Shown here: positions 9,317 to 18,252 of the stretch, piece after piece
Layout of the letters: the number at the start of each line of letters is the position of its first letter
How positions within the stretch are numbered: position 1 is the first letter of the stretch
From: DATFQI01 sp963816955
Lineage (GTDB): Bacteria; Actinomycetota; Thermoleophilia; Solirubrobacterales; Solirubrobacteraceae
DNA: 64,000 nucleotides
Reading direction: 5' to 3'
Assembly (NCBI GenBank): GCA_963816955.1
Contig: CAWFME010000005.1
Span: 62,001 to 126,000, forward strand
Translations under genes and position numbers: made by a program
Notes under the pieces: generated by a model
What the model was told of the DNA's origin: nothing
The model's input: the letters and a program-made list of their open reading frames with translations, nothing else
Database searches by the model: none

Positions 9317-10108
9317 ATGCCCGAGGGCGACACGATCCACTTCGCGGCGAATCGCATCCGCCCGGTACTGCAGGGTCACGTCCCGGACGCGCTGGAGACG
9401 CCGCACCCGCGCTTCGGCCGCGACCGCTGGCCCGAGCGCCTGCGGGGCCGCGCGGTGCGCTCCGTCGACGCCATCGGCAAGCACCTGTTCCTGCGCTTCG
9501 AGGGCGGCCTGACGATCCACTCGCACCTGCGCATGAGCGGCTCGTGGCGCGTCTTCGACCGCGGTGTGGAGTGGCACCGCTCGCCGCGCTCCGCATGGCT
9601 GCGGGTCCGCCGCGGCGAGCGCGAGGTGCTGCAGTTCAACGGCCCGCTGCTCGAGCTGATGACCGACTCGCGCACGCGCCTCGACCGCCGCATCGCCGGG
9701 CTCGGACCGGACATCCTGGCGCCGGAGCTCGACGTCGCGAAGGTGCTCCGGCGCCTGCGCGAGGACGATCCGACGCGCGGCATCGGCGACGCGCTGCTCG
9801 ACCAGCGCACGATCGCGGGCATCGGCACGCTGTGGAAGGCCGAGGGCTGCTTCGCCGCCGCGATCGACCCGTGGCGGCCGGTCGGCGAGGTCTCCGACGA
9901 CGAGGTGGTCGCGATCCTCGGCGAGACGAGGCCGCGCATGCAGGCGTCCGCCGTCGACGGCAAGCAGGACCGCTTCAAGGTGATCTTCGGCAAGGCCGGG
10001 CGGCCGTGCCCGCGCTGCTTGGAGCAGGGCGTCGTGTCCCTGATCAAGGTGCGCGGGCAGGGCGACGACAACCGGCGGACGTTCTGGTGTGAGACGTGCC
10101 AGCGGTGA
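9317..10108 (+). CDS. nei: Fpg/Nei family DNA glycosylase (endonuclease VIII-like)
   Basis: A 263-residue bifunctional glycosylase/AP lyase for oxidised bases. It begins MPEGDT: after Met removal the catalytic Pro and the following Glu are in place, and the MPEGDT variant is typical of Nei (Fpg has MPELPE). A helix-two-turn-helix region lies around residues 150-190 (LLDQRTIAGIGTLWKAE). The C-terminal zinc finger is complete, with CPRC and CETC. TACCCT at 9305-9310 lies 6 bases before the ATG with no Shine-Dalgarno sequence, so translation may be leaderless. Mycobacteria carry nei next to lhr; here a GGDEF-EAL gene sits between them. The next gene overlaps its stop. Confidence 0.92.
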   Translation: MPEGDTIHFAANRIRPVLQGHVPDALETPHPRFGRDRWPERLRGRAVRSVDAIGKHLFLRFEGGLTIHSHLRMSGSWRVFDRGVEWHRSPRSAWLRVRRGEREVLQFNGPLLELMTDSRTRLDRRIAGLGPDILAPELDVAKVLRRLREDDPTRGIGDALLDQRTIAGIGTLWKAEGCFAAAIDPWRPVGEVSDDEVVAILGETRPRMQASAVDGKQDRFKVIFGKAGRPCPRCLEQGVVSLIKVRGQGDDNRRTFWCETCQR

Positions 10109-10818
10109 GGCGGATCGGCCACAAGGGCGCCGACCACATCGCGCCCGGCAACACGCCCGAGAGCTTCGACGCGGCGCTCGCCCACGGCGTGGACATGATC
10201 GAGTTCGATGTGCTCCCCGAGGACGTCGACGACCGCCTGGGGTCGCCGCTGCGGCTCGCCCACGACTACTCGCACGACGTCGCGCACGCGCCGACGCTCG
10301 AGGAGGGGCTCGCCCACCTGGCCGGCGACGCGTTCGGCTCGGTCGAGCTCGACGTCGACCTGAAGCTGCCCGGCTACGAGGCGCGCGTCGTCGAGTCGCT
10401 GCGCGCGCAGGGACTCGTCGAGCGCACGCTCGTCTCCACCCAGTGGATGCGCAGCCTCGTCGAGCTGCGCCGGCTCGAGCCGGCACTGCGGCTCGGCTGG
10501 TCGGTGCCGCGCGTCAAGCGCGACTACACGCGCTCGCTGCTGTACGCCGTCCCCGCCTACTCGTTCCTGCTCTACGCCAGGCGGCGGCTGCCCATCGTCG
10601 CGGCCGGCCACGTCGCGGCGGGCCGCTGCGACGCGGTGATGTGTCACTACAAGCTCGTCACCCCGGCGCTGCTCGAGGCGGTCAGGGGAGCGGGCGGCGA
10701 GCTCTACGTCTGGACCGTCGACGACGCCCGCCGGATCCGCTCGCTCGAGTCGCTCGGCGTGACCGGCGTGATCACCAACGACCCGCGGCTCTTCGACGAA
10801 AACGCCCTCCGCGCCTAG
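10105..10818 (+). CDS. Glycerophosphodiester phosphodiesterase family protein
   Basis: A 237-residue cytoplasmic GDPD TIM-barrel protein with no signal peptide. The N-terminal catalytic strand reads RIGHKGADHIAPGNT, corresponding to the HRG..PENT signature with Lys in place of Arg. EFDV follows near residue 35, and HDYSHD supplies the second catalytic His. DVDLK and the C-terminal VWTVDD and ITNDP strands are typical of the family. It would hydrolyse glycerophosphodiesters to glycerol-3-phosphate and an alcohol. I prefer GTG 10105 because it gives the GTGA overlap used throughout this region; GTG 10096 would add three residues. Co-transcription with nei is likely, but a functional link is not evident. 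Confidence 0.85.
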   Translation: MRRIGHKGADHIAPGNTPESFDAALAHGVDMIEFDVLPEDVDDRLGSPLRLAHDYSHDVAHAPTLEEGLAHLAGDAFGSVELDVDLKLPGYEARVVESLRAQGLVERTLVSTQWMRSLVELRRLEPALRLGWSVPRVKRDYTRSLLYAVPAYSFLLYARRRLPIVAAGHVAAGRCDAVMCHYKLVTPALLEAVRGAGGELYVWTVDDARRIRSLESLGVTGVITNDPRLFDENALRA

Positions 10819-10921
10819 TGCCGCCCCGAGGTGCCGGTCTGCCGCCGGCCGCTAGAGCTCGGCGAACGTCAACGGCGCTTGGGGAGGGAGCGGTGGATGA
10901 CGCCGCCGCCGCGCCCAGGTC

Positions 10922-10964
10922 GAGTGGCACCTGGGTTCCCTGAGAGGGAACGGAGATGCCACTC
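10922..10964. repeat. Compound inverted repeat in intergenic region
   Basis: In the 220-base gap after the phosphodiesterase gene, outer arms GAGTGGCA (10922-10929) and TGCCACTC (10957-10964) pair perfectly. Inside them GTTCCCT (10935-10941) and AGGGAAC (10945-10951) form a second perfect hairpin with a three-base GAG loop. No T-run follows on either strand, so it is not a classical terminator. It could be a REP-like or MITE-like element, a processing site or a bidirectional Rho-independent barrier. I see no coding gene in the rest of this gap. Confidence 0.6.
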
Positions 10965-11041
10965 GGCGCGTTGTGCGGAGACGGATCCGCCCCGCTTCCC
11001 GCTTCCCTACCCAGCGCCGTCGCCGTGAGCCCTGCAGGCGT

Positions 11042-11521
11042 CTAGCCGATCGAGCAGGTCGCGGCCGAGTAGCCCTTGGGGTCGGCGCCCGCCGTCGAGC
11101 GGTGGCCGGACTCCGTGATCTCGACGGCGCGGCCCACCACGCGGCCGTCGCGCAGCCAGCGGAAGCGGACGACGCCGCGGAACGTGAGCGTCTTCGAGGG
11201 CCGCTCGAACTCGAAGCTCCAGCCCGACTCGATCGCGCGTCCCCGCGCCCGCTTGAGCGAGCGCCAGCCCGAGTCGGCCCCGGACACGTAGCGCCAGCGG
11301 TCGCCGTCGCGCCACTGGACCCGGAAGCGCATCCGCCGCCCCGTGCCCTGCGGCGTCCCGGGCATCGAGGCGCGGATGCCCACCTCGTTCGGGTGCTCGC
11401 TCGTGTCGCACACGTTGACGGTCGACCACAGCCGATCCGCCTCGGCGGGCCGTGCGGCCGCGGCGGCGGGCGCCGCGAGGGCGGCCACGGCGGCCAGACA
11501 CGCGGCGGAGTGGAGGCGCAT
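11042..11521 (-). CDS. Secreted protein of unknown function
   Basis: A 159-residue protein with a clear Sec signal peptide (MRLHS, an Ala-rich hydrophobic core, likely cleavage after AAA near residue 23). The mature part has two cysteines (near residues 38 and 156), many Trp and Arg residues, and alternating strands compatible with a small beta-sandwich. I do not recognise a named domain. The start ATG 11521 has TACCGT (11536-11531 on the minus strand) 9 bases upstream, and no Shine-Dalgarno sequence. It is divergent from the ECF sigma factor gene, so the sigma factor might control it, which is inference only. Confidence 0.75.
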   Translation of the reverse strand: MRLHSAACLAAVAALAAPAAAAARPAEADRLWSTVNVCDTSEHPNEVGIRASMPGTPQGTGRRMRFRVQWRDGDRWRYVSGADSGWRSLKRARGRAIESGWSFEFERPSKTLTFRGVVRFRWLRDGRVVGRAVEITESGHRSTAGADPKGYSAATCSIG

Positions 11522-11589
11522 ACACGAAAAACGGTAGCGCCAGGAGATTGTTGTGATGGATCCCGGGGTGGCGACGTAGTACGGCCGTG

Positions 11590-12126
11590 ATGAGCACGAT
11601 GAGCGTCACGCTCGAGCCCTCGACAGCCACCGGGTCCGCGCCCCTCGACTTCGACGCGCTGTATCGCGCGGCGCGCGACGACGTCTACGCCTACGTCGTC
11701 ACGCTGCTGCGCAGCCGCAGCGCCGCGGAGGACGTGACGGCGCAGGCGTTCGAGCGCGCCTTCCGCAAGGCGAACACCTACGACCCCGGCAAGGGCGGGC
11801 CGCGCGCCTGGCTGTTCGGGATCGCCCGCAACGCCGCGCTCGACGAGCTGCGGCGCGGCAAGCGCGTCGCCACCCTCGTCGCCGAGCCGGTCGACACCGC
11901 CGCGGCCCCCGACGAGGCCGCCGAGCGCGCGCTCGAGCGCGCCGCCGTGCGCGAGGCGCTCGCCGGCCTGCCGCCGCGCGACCGCGAAGTGATCGCCCTC
12001 AAGTTCCACGCCGGCCTCGACAACGCCGAGCTGGCCGCCGTCCTCGGCGTCAGCGTCTCCAACGCCGGCACGCAACTGCACCGCGCCATGACCAAGCTCC
12101 GGAGGGCTGTCGATGACCGCTCCTGA
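11590..12126 (+). CDS. ECF-type RNA polymerase sigma factor
   Basis: A 178-residue sigma factor with only regions 2 and 4. Region 2 (about residues 20-90) contains DVYAYVVTLL, the AEDVTAQAFERAF helix and RAWLFGIARN. Region 4 (about 120-170) contains LPPRDREVIALKFHAGLDNAEL and the helix-turn-helix LGVSVSNAGTQLHRA. The start may be GTG 11587 or ATG 11590; a TAGTAC box at 11577-11582 suits the latter. The 14-base overlap with the following DUF4349 gene indicates coupling, and that neighbour's position and membrane helix suggest it is the anti-sigma partner. Target promoters cannot be deduced. Confidence 0.9.
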   Translation: MSTMSVTLEPSTATGSAPLDFDALYRAARDDVYAYVVTLLRSRSAAEDVTAQAFERAFRKANTYDPGKGGPRAWLFGIARNAALDELRRGKRVATLVAEPVDTAAAPDEAAERALERAAVREALAGLPPRDREVIALKFHAGLDNAELAAVLGVSVSNAGTQLHRAMTKLRRAVDDRS

Positions 12127-13219
12127 CACGCTCCCGCCCGAGCTCGCCGAGCTCGGCGAGCTGCTCCGCGACGACCCGCCGCGCCCCGACCCCGCGTGGG
12201 CCCGCAGGCTCGACTCCCGCGCGGCGGCCGGCTTCCCCCGGCCGCCGCGCCGCTCCCCGTGGGCGGCGCTCAAGACCCATCGCCGCGCGCTGATCCCCGT
12301 GATGAGCTTCGCCTGCGTGGCGCTGCTCGTCGCCGGCATCGCCGCCTACCAGGGCGGCACCGGCGACAACCTCTCGTCGCGCGTCGAGGTCGGGCCCGAC
12401 ACCGGCGAGGGTGGCGGGTCGAGCGCCGCGAGCGGCGCCGCGGAGGACACCGATGCGAACGGGTTCAGCCAGCCGGCGCGCCCGAACCTTGCCCCCTCGC
12501 CGGGCGGGGGCAGCCCGGGCTCCGATGCGCGACGCGCCCGCAATCAGGAGCGCAGCGCCGCGCTCACGCTCGCGGCGCGCCCGCGCCGGATCGAGGACGT
12601 CGCGGCCGGCATCCTGCGCGTCACGGACGCCGCGGGCGGCTTCGTCGCCTCTTCGAGCGTCAGCGGCGGCAGCGGCTCAGGCGGCACCTTCGAGCTGCGG
12701 ATCCCGGTCGCCCGCCTCGACAAGGCGGTCGCCGACCTGTCGCGACTCGCGAAGGTCCGCCAGCGCACCCAGTCCTCGCGCGACATCACCGCGGAGACCG
12801 TCTCCTCGCGCGAGCGCCTGCGCGAGGCGCGGCGCGAGCGCGAGGGCCTGCTGCGCGCGCTCGCCAACGCGACCACGCTCAACGAGACGGAGGCAGTCAA
12901 GGCGCGCCTGCGCAGCGTCAACCGCCGGATCGCGAGCGCCCGCGCATCGCTGCGCCGCGTGGTCAACCGCGCGCGCTACGCGAACGTCTCCGTCGAGCTC
13001 GTCGCCGACCGCGGCGATGCGGCCGCGCCGGCCGACGACGGCCGCTGGACTCCGGGCGACGCGGTGCGCGACGCGGGCCGCGTGCTCGAGGTCGTGGCCG
13101 GCGTCGCGGTGATCGTGCTCGCCGTGCTGCTGCCGTTCGCGCTGATCGCCGCGCTCGGGATGCTCGGCGCCCGCCTGACCGCCCGCCGCCGCCGCGAGCG
13201 GGCGCTCGACATGGCCTGA
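12113..13219 (+). CDS. DUF4349 membrane protein, likely anti-sigma partner
   Basis: A 368-residue protein. Residues 1-60 are cytoplasmic and acidic/basic mixed, in the position of a sigma-binding region but without a recognisable zinc-type anti-sigma motif. A transmembrane helix follows at about 62-80. The external domain (about 140-310) matches DUF4349: a repeated alpha/beta segment, then a long Arg/Glu-rich coiled coil containing SSRERLREARRER, LNETEAVKARLRSVNRRI and similar stretches. A second strong transmembrane helix lies near 330-355 before a basic tail. It overlaps the ECF sigma gene by 14 bases. DUF4349 proteins are elsewhere linked to envelope sensing; release of the sigma factor through the external domain is inference. 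Confidence 0.8.
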   Translation: MTAPDTLPPELAELGELLRDDPPRPDPAWARRLDSRAAAGFPRPPRRSPWAALKTHRRALIPVMSFACVALLVAGIAAYQGGTGDNLSSRVEVGPDTGEGGGSSAASGAAEDTDANGFSQPARPNLAPSPGGGSPGSDARRARNQERSAALTLAARPRRIEDVAAGILRVTDAAGGFVASSSVSGGSGSGGTFELRIPVARLDKAVADLSRLAKVRQRTQSSRDITAETVSSRERLREARREREGLLRALANATTLNETEAVKARLRSVNRRIASARASLRRVVNRARYANVSVELVADRGDAAAPADDGRWTPGDAVRDAGRVLEVVAGVAVIVLAVLLPFALIAALGMLGARLTARRRRERALDMA

Positions 13220-13239
13220 TCTGGGATGCTGCGCGGCAC

Positions 13240-13935
13240 ATGGCCGCGAGCGCAGAGGAGACGGCGGCGCTGCTCGGCCGCGTACCGGTCTTCGAGGCCC
13301 TGCGCCCCGAGGACCTGGTGCGCGTCGCCGACGTCGCCGTGCCGCGGAGCTTCCGCGGAGGGGAGGTCGTCTTCCGCGAGGGCGACGACTCGGACACGTG
13401 CTACGTCGTCCGCTCGGGCCACGCGCGCGCGGTGCGCGAGCACGCCGACGGCCGCCAGATCACGCTGGCCACGTTCGGGCCGGGCGACTTCTTCGGCGAG
13501 CTGGCGATGTTCGACGACGAGCGCCGCTCGGCCACCGTCGAGGCGGTCGACGCGCTCGACGTGCTCGGCATCCCGGGCGTCGACATGCGCGCGCTGCTCA
13601 CCCGCCACCCGGAGATCGCCGTCAAGCTCGTGATCGCGCTCGGCCGGCGCCTGCGCGCCGCCAACGAGCGGCTCGCCCGGCAGTCGTTCCAGACCGTGCA
13701 GAGCCGGGTCGCCGCCGTCCTGGCCCAGCTCGTCGAGCAGGCTCGCGCGGAGGGCGCGGGCGAGCGCGACATCCTGCTCACGGCCACCCAGGCCGAGCTC
13801 GCGCAGCTCGCAGGCTCCTCACGCGAGTCGGCGAGCCGCTTCCTCGCCGTGCTCGAGCGCGCGGGTGTGATCTCCCAGGGCCGCGGTCGGCTGACGGTGC
13901 ACGACCCGGCTGCCCTGGGCGGCTATGTCTACTAG
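13240..13935 (+). CDS. Crp/Fnr family transcriptional regulator
   Basis: A 231-residue regulator. The cyclic-nucleotide-binding domain spans about residues 10-125, with the conserved GGEVVFREGDDSDTCYVVRSG pattern and the phosphate-binding cassette FFGELAMFDDERRSATV, whose GE and RSAT match cAMP-binding Crp. After the dimer helix the Crp-type winged helix (about 165-225) contains TQAELAQLAGSSRESASRFL. This recognition helix resembles actinobacterial Crp. No Fnr-type cysteine cluster is present. ATG 13240 follows the DUF4349 gene by about 20 bases, and the stop overlaps the Nudix gene by 11 bases. Effector and targets are not deducible. Confidence 0.9.
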   Translation: MAASAEETAALLGRVPVFEALRPEDLVRVADVAVPRSFRGGEVVFREGDDSDTCYVVRSGHARAVREHADGRQITLATFGPGDFFGELAMFDDERRSATVEAVDALDVLGIPGVDMRALLTRHPEIAVKLVIALGRRLRAANERLARQSFQTVQSRVAAVLAQLVEQARAEGAGERDILLTATQAELAQLAGSSRESASRFLAVLERAGVISQGRGRLTVHDPAALGGYVY

Positions 13936-14365
13936 CTCCGACCGCCGCGTCCACGACGGGATCGAGCAGTCGTACGGCGGCGTGGCGGTGCGCGGGGAGG
14001 AGGTGCTGGTGATCACGCCCGCCGGGCGGCGCCGGGTCACGGCGCTCCCGAAGGGCGCGCCGCGCGAGGGCGAGACCGACCGTGAGACGGCCGGGCGCGA
14101 GGTGCGCGAGGAGACGGGCGTGACCGTCGAGGTCGGCGAGCCGCTCGGCGACGTCTCCTACGTCTACCGGCGCGGCGGGCGCCGGATCCACAAGGTCGTC
14201 CACTACTACCTGTGCACGTTCGTCTCGGGGTCCACCGAAGACCACGACCACGAGGTCGACGACGCGCGCTGGATCCCGCTCCAGGAGGCGCTTTCGACGC
14301 TCACCTACCCGGGCGAGCGGCGCCTGATCGCGCGCGCCATGTCCAAGCTCGCCCCGGACCGCTAG
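13925..14365 (+). CDS. Nudix hydrolase
   Basis: A 146-residue single-domain Nudix protein. The Nudix box is complete: GAPREGE, seven residues, then RE..REETG, matching GX5EX7REUXEEXGU at about residues 44-66. These residues bind the divalent cation for hydrolysis of a nucleoside diphosphate linked to another moiety; the substrate is not predictable. The beginning, YGGVAVRGEEVLVITP, and the C-terminal WIPLQEALSTLTYPGER are typical of MutT-like or diadenosine-polyphosphate-type members. The start overlaps the Crp gene by 11 bases, so both are likely on one message. Confidence 0.88.
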   Translation: MSTSSDRRVHDGIEQSYGGVAVRGEEVLVITPAGRRRVTALPKGAPREGETDRETAGREVREETGVTVEVGEPLGDVSYVYRRGGRRIHKVVHYYLCTFVSGSTEDHDHEVDDARWIPLQEALSTLTYPGERRLIARAMSKLAPDR

Positions 14366-14376
14366 GCTGCTCGCCC

Positions 14377-14775
14377 GTGCAGGTGCTCAACTTCTACTCG
14401 ACGGTGTTCGCCGACCAGATGAAGCGCGGCCGCAAGACGGCCACGATCCGCCTCGGCGACAAGCGGCACAAGTACCGCAAGAACCAGGTCGTGCTCGTCA
14501 CCGTCGGCTACCAGTACTCCCCGCGCGAGAAGCTCTTCCACGCCGTCATCGACAACGTGGACGTCAAGCGCGTCAAGGACCTCTCACCGCGCGACATCGA
14601 GCACGACAACCCCGAGTTCCGCCGCACGGAGGAGCTCGTGCACTTCCTCGAGCAGATCTACGGGCGCGAGGTGTCCCTGGAGGACACCGTCACGGTCGTG
14701 CGCTTCTCCCAGATCGTCGAGAACCCGCCGGACCTGCAGGATCGCCTGCGGGGCGTCGGCGGCGCCCAGAACTAG
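14377..14775 (+). CDS. ASCH-domain (PUA-like) putative RNA-binding protein
   Basis: A 132-residue protein. The N-terminal half contains MKRGRKTATIRLGDKRHKY, followed by KNQVVLVTVGYQYSPREKLFHAVI. This is the beta-barrel pattern of ASCH domains, with the conserved Lys-Thr near the start, and it ends with VRFSQI. ASCH proteins bind RNA or modified nucleosides; the precise role here is unknown. GTG 14377 is chosen because TAGGCT at 14363-14368 ends 8 bases before it, inside the end of the Nudix gene. A longer upstream reading is a shadow of the Nudix gene. It ends head-to-head against a minus-strand membrane protein gene. Confidence 0.75.
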   Translation: MQVLNFYSTVFADQMKRGRKTATIRLGDKRHKYRKNQVVLVTVGYQYSPREKLFHAVIDNVDVKRVKDLSPRDIEHDNPEFRRTEELVHFLEQIYGREVSLEDTVTVVRFSQIVENPPDLQDRLRGVGGAQN

Positions 14776-15339
14776 CTAGACGCCGGGCTCGTACGCGGGC
14801 GGCGGGGGCGGGGCGTTGTAGGTGCTGCGCTGCGCGACCTTGCGGCGCAGCGGAGCGTTCGCCACGCCCGAGGCGCAGGTGAAGAGGACGACCGCGAAGA
14901 CGCCGGCGAGCAGCGCGCCGAGGCGCAGCTCCCAGGCCGCGTTGTCCCCCGGCGGGTCGATGAGCTTCCAGGCCACGAGCGCCAGCGCAGCCAGCGAGCC
15001 GTAGCGCGTGAGGTCGCGCCCGAGCACCTGCAGGAACGGGACGGCGAGGCAGAGCACCGCGCCGAGCACGGCGACGCCCGCCATCGCGGCCAGCATCTGG
15101 CCCCAGTGGTCGAGCGCCTGCCAGCCCGTCTCACCCTCACTGCTCGCGGTCCAGCGCTGGACGCCGTCGAAGAACTGGTTCAGCGGGCCATGGATGTCGC
15201 CGATGCCGGTCTGGTCCTCCTTGGCCGGCGGGGCGGCCGCGTACCACGGGCGGTTGAGCGAGTACAAGAGCCCGATCGCACCGGCGATCGCGAGCAGGAC
15301 GTGAGTGCGGAAGCCGAGGGTGCGCATCGTTGACCCCAT
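14776..15339 (-). CDS. Four-helix membrane protein of unknown function
   Basis: A 187-residue protein with four hydrophobic helices (about residues 12-30, 78-100, 108-128 and 142-160). A 40-residue acidic external loop lies between helices 1 and 2, and the C-terminal tail is proline-rich (APPPPPAYEP). No family is recognised. Two starts are possible, ATG 15339 and ATG 15327 (MRTLGF); neither has a convincing Shine-Dalgarno sequence. The gene is divergent from groES, with the CIRCE region between. The four-helix layout resembles many uncharacterised actinobacterial proteins. Confidence 0.7.
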   Translation of the reverse strand: MGSTMRTLGFRTHVLLAIAGAIGLLYSLNRPWYAAAPPAKEDQTGIGDIHGPLNQFFDGVQRWTASSEGETGWQALDHWGQMLAAMAGVAVLGAVLCLAVPFLQVLGRDLTRYGSLAALALVAWKLIDPPGDNAAWELRLGALLAGVFAVVLFTCASGVANAPLRRKVAQRSTYNAPPPPPAYEPGV

Positions 15340-15410
15340 TGTCGGCAGCAGCGCTCGTGATCTTCAGCACGTGTTCGCGCGGCTGGACGCACGAGCACAC
15401 GCGCGAGGCA

Positions 15411-15437
15411 TTGGCACTCCCGTTACGAGAGTGCCAG
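15411..15437 (+). promoter_or_regulatory. CIRCE operator 1 (HrcA site)
   Basis: TTGGCACTC, nine bases, GAGTGCCAG: the exact 9-9-9 arrangement of CIRCE, the HrcA repressor site (consensus TTAGCACTC-N9-GAGTGCTAA). It ends 7 bases before the groES -35 box. Confidence 0.93.
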
Positions 15438-15444
15438 GACGGCC

Positions 15445-15472
15445 TTGACTTCGTGCTCGACCGTCATAGACT
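15445..15472 (+). promoter_or_regulatory. groES-groEL promoter
   Basis: A -35 box TTGACT (15445-15450) and a -10 box TAGACT (15467-15472) are separated by 16 bases, predicting transcription from about 15479. The two CIRCE operators lie on either side, so HrcA can block both polymerase binding and early elongation. Confidence 0.85.
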
Positions 15473-15483
15473 CTTAGGCAGCG

Positions 15484-15510
15484 TTGGCACTCTCCTACCG
15501 CGAGTGCCAG
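15484..15510 (+). promoter_or_regulatory. CIRCE operator 2 (HrcA site)
   Basis: A second TTGGCACTC-N9-GAGTGCCAG, with arms identical to operator 1, located just downstream of the predicted transcription start. The centre-to-centre distance from operator 1 is 73 bases, about seven helical turns, so the sites face the same side of the helix. Confidence 0.93.
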
Positions 15511-15548
15511 CAGATGCTTTCAGACGCGACTCGAGTGGAGGTCACTCA

Positions 15549-15842
15549 ATGAAGCTCAAGCCCCTGGGCGATCGGCTGATCGTCAAGGCCGTCGAGGAGG
15601 ACACGACGACCGCCTCCGGCATCGTCCTTCCGGACACCGCAAAGGAGAAGCCCCAGAAGGGCAAGGTCCTGGCCGTCGGCGACGGCAAGATCAACGAGGA
15701 CACCGGCAAGCGCACCCCGCTCGACGTCGCCGAGGGCGACGAGGTCCTCTACTCCAAGTACGGCGGCACGGAGATCACGGTCGAGGGCGAGGACCTGCTG
15801 GTCCTGCGCGAGAGCGACGTCCTGGCCAAGGTCAACGGCTAG
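15549..15842 (+). CDS. groES: Co-chaperonin GroES
   Basis: The 97-residue lid of the GroEL chaperonin. It has the typical KPLGDRLIVKAVEEDTTTASGIVLPD beginning, including the mobile loop, then KGKVLAVGDG and the C-terminal LRESDVLAKV. ATG 15549 has a good Shine-Dalgarno sequence (GGAGGT at 15537-15542); an in-frame extension upstream through the CIRCE sites is not coding. It is co-transcribed with groEL, 33 bases downstream, from a CIRCE-controlled promoter. Expression should rise on heat or folding stress when HrcA loses activity. Confidence 0.98.
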   Translation: MKLKPLGDRLIVKAVEEDTTTASGIVLPDTAKEKPQKGKVLAVGDGKINEDTGKRTPLDVAEGDEVLYSKYGGTEITVEGEDLLVLRESDVLAKVNG

Positions 15843-15875
15843 TCCCCACCTTCTGAACGAGAGAGAGACGCACAC

Positions 15876-17504
<1,629 letters not shown>

Positions 17505-17532
17505 GCCGCGCCACAGCGCTGCTTCGCAGGAC

Positions 17533-17562
17533 TTCGGGGCCCGGCTCAGCCGGGCCCCCGAA
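17533..17562 (+). terminator. Terminator hairpin after groEL
   Basis: GGGGCCCGGC (17536-17545), a TCA loop, then GCCGGGCCCC (17549-17558) form a perfect 10-bp GC stem. It is extended by TTC/GAA around a one-base bulge and followed by a short CTTT. The position, 30 bases after the groEL stop, fits intrinsic termination of the chaperonin operon. Confidence 0.8.
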
Positions 17563-17617
17563 CCTTTCCGGGCGACGGTGCGTACAGCCTCTCGCCACCG
17601 AGTGAGGAGGGTTCGCA

Positions 17618-18165
17618 ATGCGCCGCCAGGCTCATGGTCGCCGCCGCCGTCGTGGGCGTCACCGGCTTCGCCGCCGCCGCCACCGCAGGAGACCAGAAGC
17701 GCGACTTCGAGACGAACCTGGTCGGCTACGAGGAGGTGCCCGCCGTCTCGACCACCGGCAACGGGGAGGTCGACGTCGAGGTCGCCCGCGACGGGGACTC
17801 AGCTGAAGTTCGTGCTGCACTATCGCGCGCTCGAGAGCCCGGTTACGCAGGCGCACATCCACGTCGCCCAGAAGGACGTCAACGGCAACATCAGCATCTT
17901 CTTCTGCTCGAACCTGGGCAACGGCCCGGCCGGCACGCCGCCGTGCCCGCAGCCCCCGCCGGGTGGGACGGCGGAGGTGACCGGGACGCGGACGGCCGCT
18001 GACATGTTCGGGGCCGCGGCCGCCCAGGGCGTTGCGCCGGGTGAGTTCGACGAGCTCGTGCGCGCGCTGCGCGCGGGCGTGGCCTACGCCAACGTGCACA
18101 GCCAGCAGTTCGGCACCGGGGAGATCCGCGGCCAGTTCGACCGCCGCGGGCACCAGGACGAATAA
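17618..18165 (+). pseudogene. CHRD-domain secreted protein, two frameshifts
   Basis: The intended product has a signal peptide (MRRQ then MVAAAVVGVTGFAAAATAG in another frame) and a CHRD domain. The domain parts read YEEVPAVSTTGNGEVDVEV in one frame and TQLKFVLHYRALESPVTQAHIHV, then GTGEIRGQF, in the next. CHRD domains occur in chordin and in bacterial secreted proteins of unknown role. One extra G near 17630 (CCAGGCTC) and one in GGGG at 17793-17796 would each restore the frame. The Shine-Dalgarno sequence GAGGAGGG precedes ATG 17618, supporting this start. Either sequence errors or recent decay explain this; domain conservation across both breaks favours errors. Confidence 0.75.
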
Positions 18166-18196
18166 AGCCGCCGGGAGACCTGGACCCCGGTGAACC

Positions 18197-18235
18197 GCCC
18201 GCCCGCCCGCGGCACGAATGCCGGGGCGGGCGGGC
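18197..18235. terminator. GC-rich hairpin between CHRD and DUF1330 genes
   Basis: GCCCGCCCGC pairs with GCGGGCGGGC (18226-18235) around an inner CGGCA-cgaa-TGCCG stem (18210-18223), giving a long hairpin 32 bases after the CHRD stop. There is no real T-run, so termination is plausible but not certain. Confidence 0.55.
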
Positions 18236-18252
18236 ACTTGCTTTGATGGCGG

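Noticed and set aside
10831..11028. A 65-codon plus-strand frame after the phosphodiesterase gene
   Set aside because: Arg/Pro-rich, spans the nested palindrome and has no conserved features, promoter or ribosome site.
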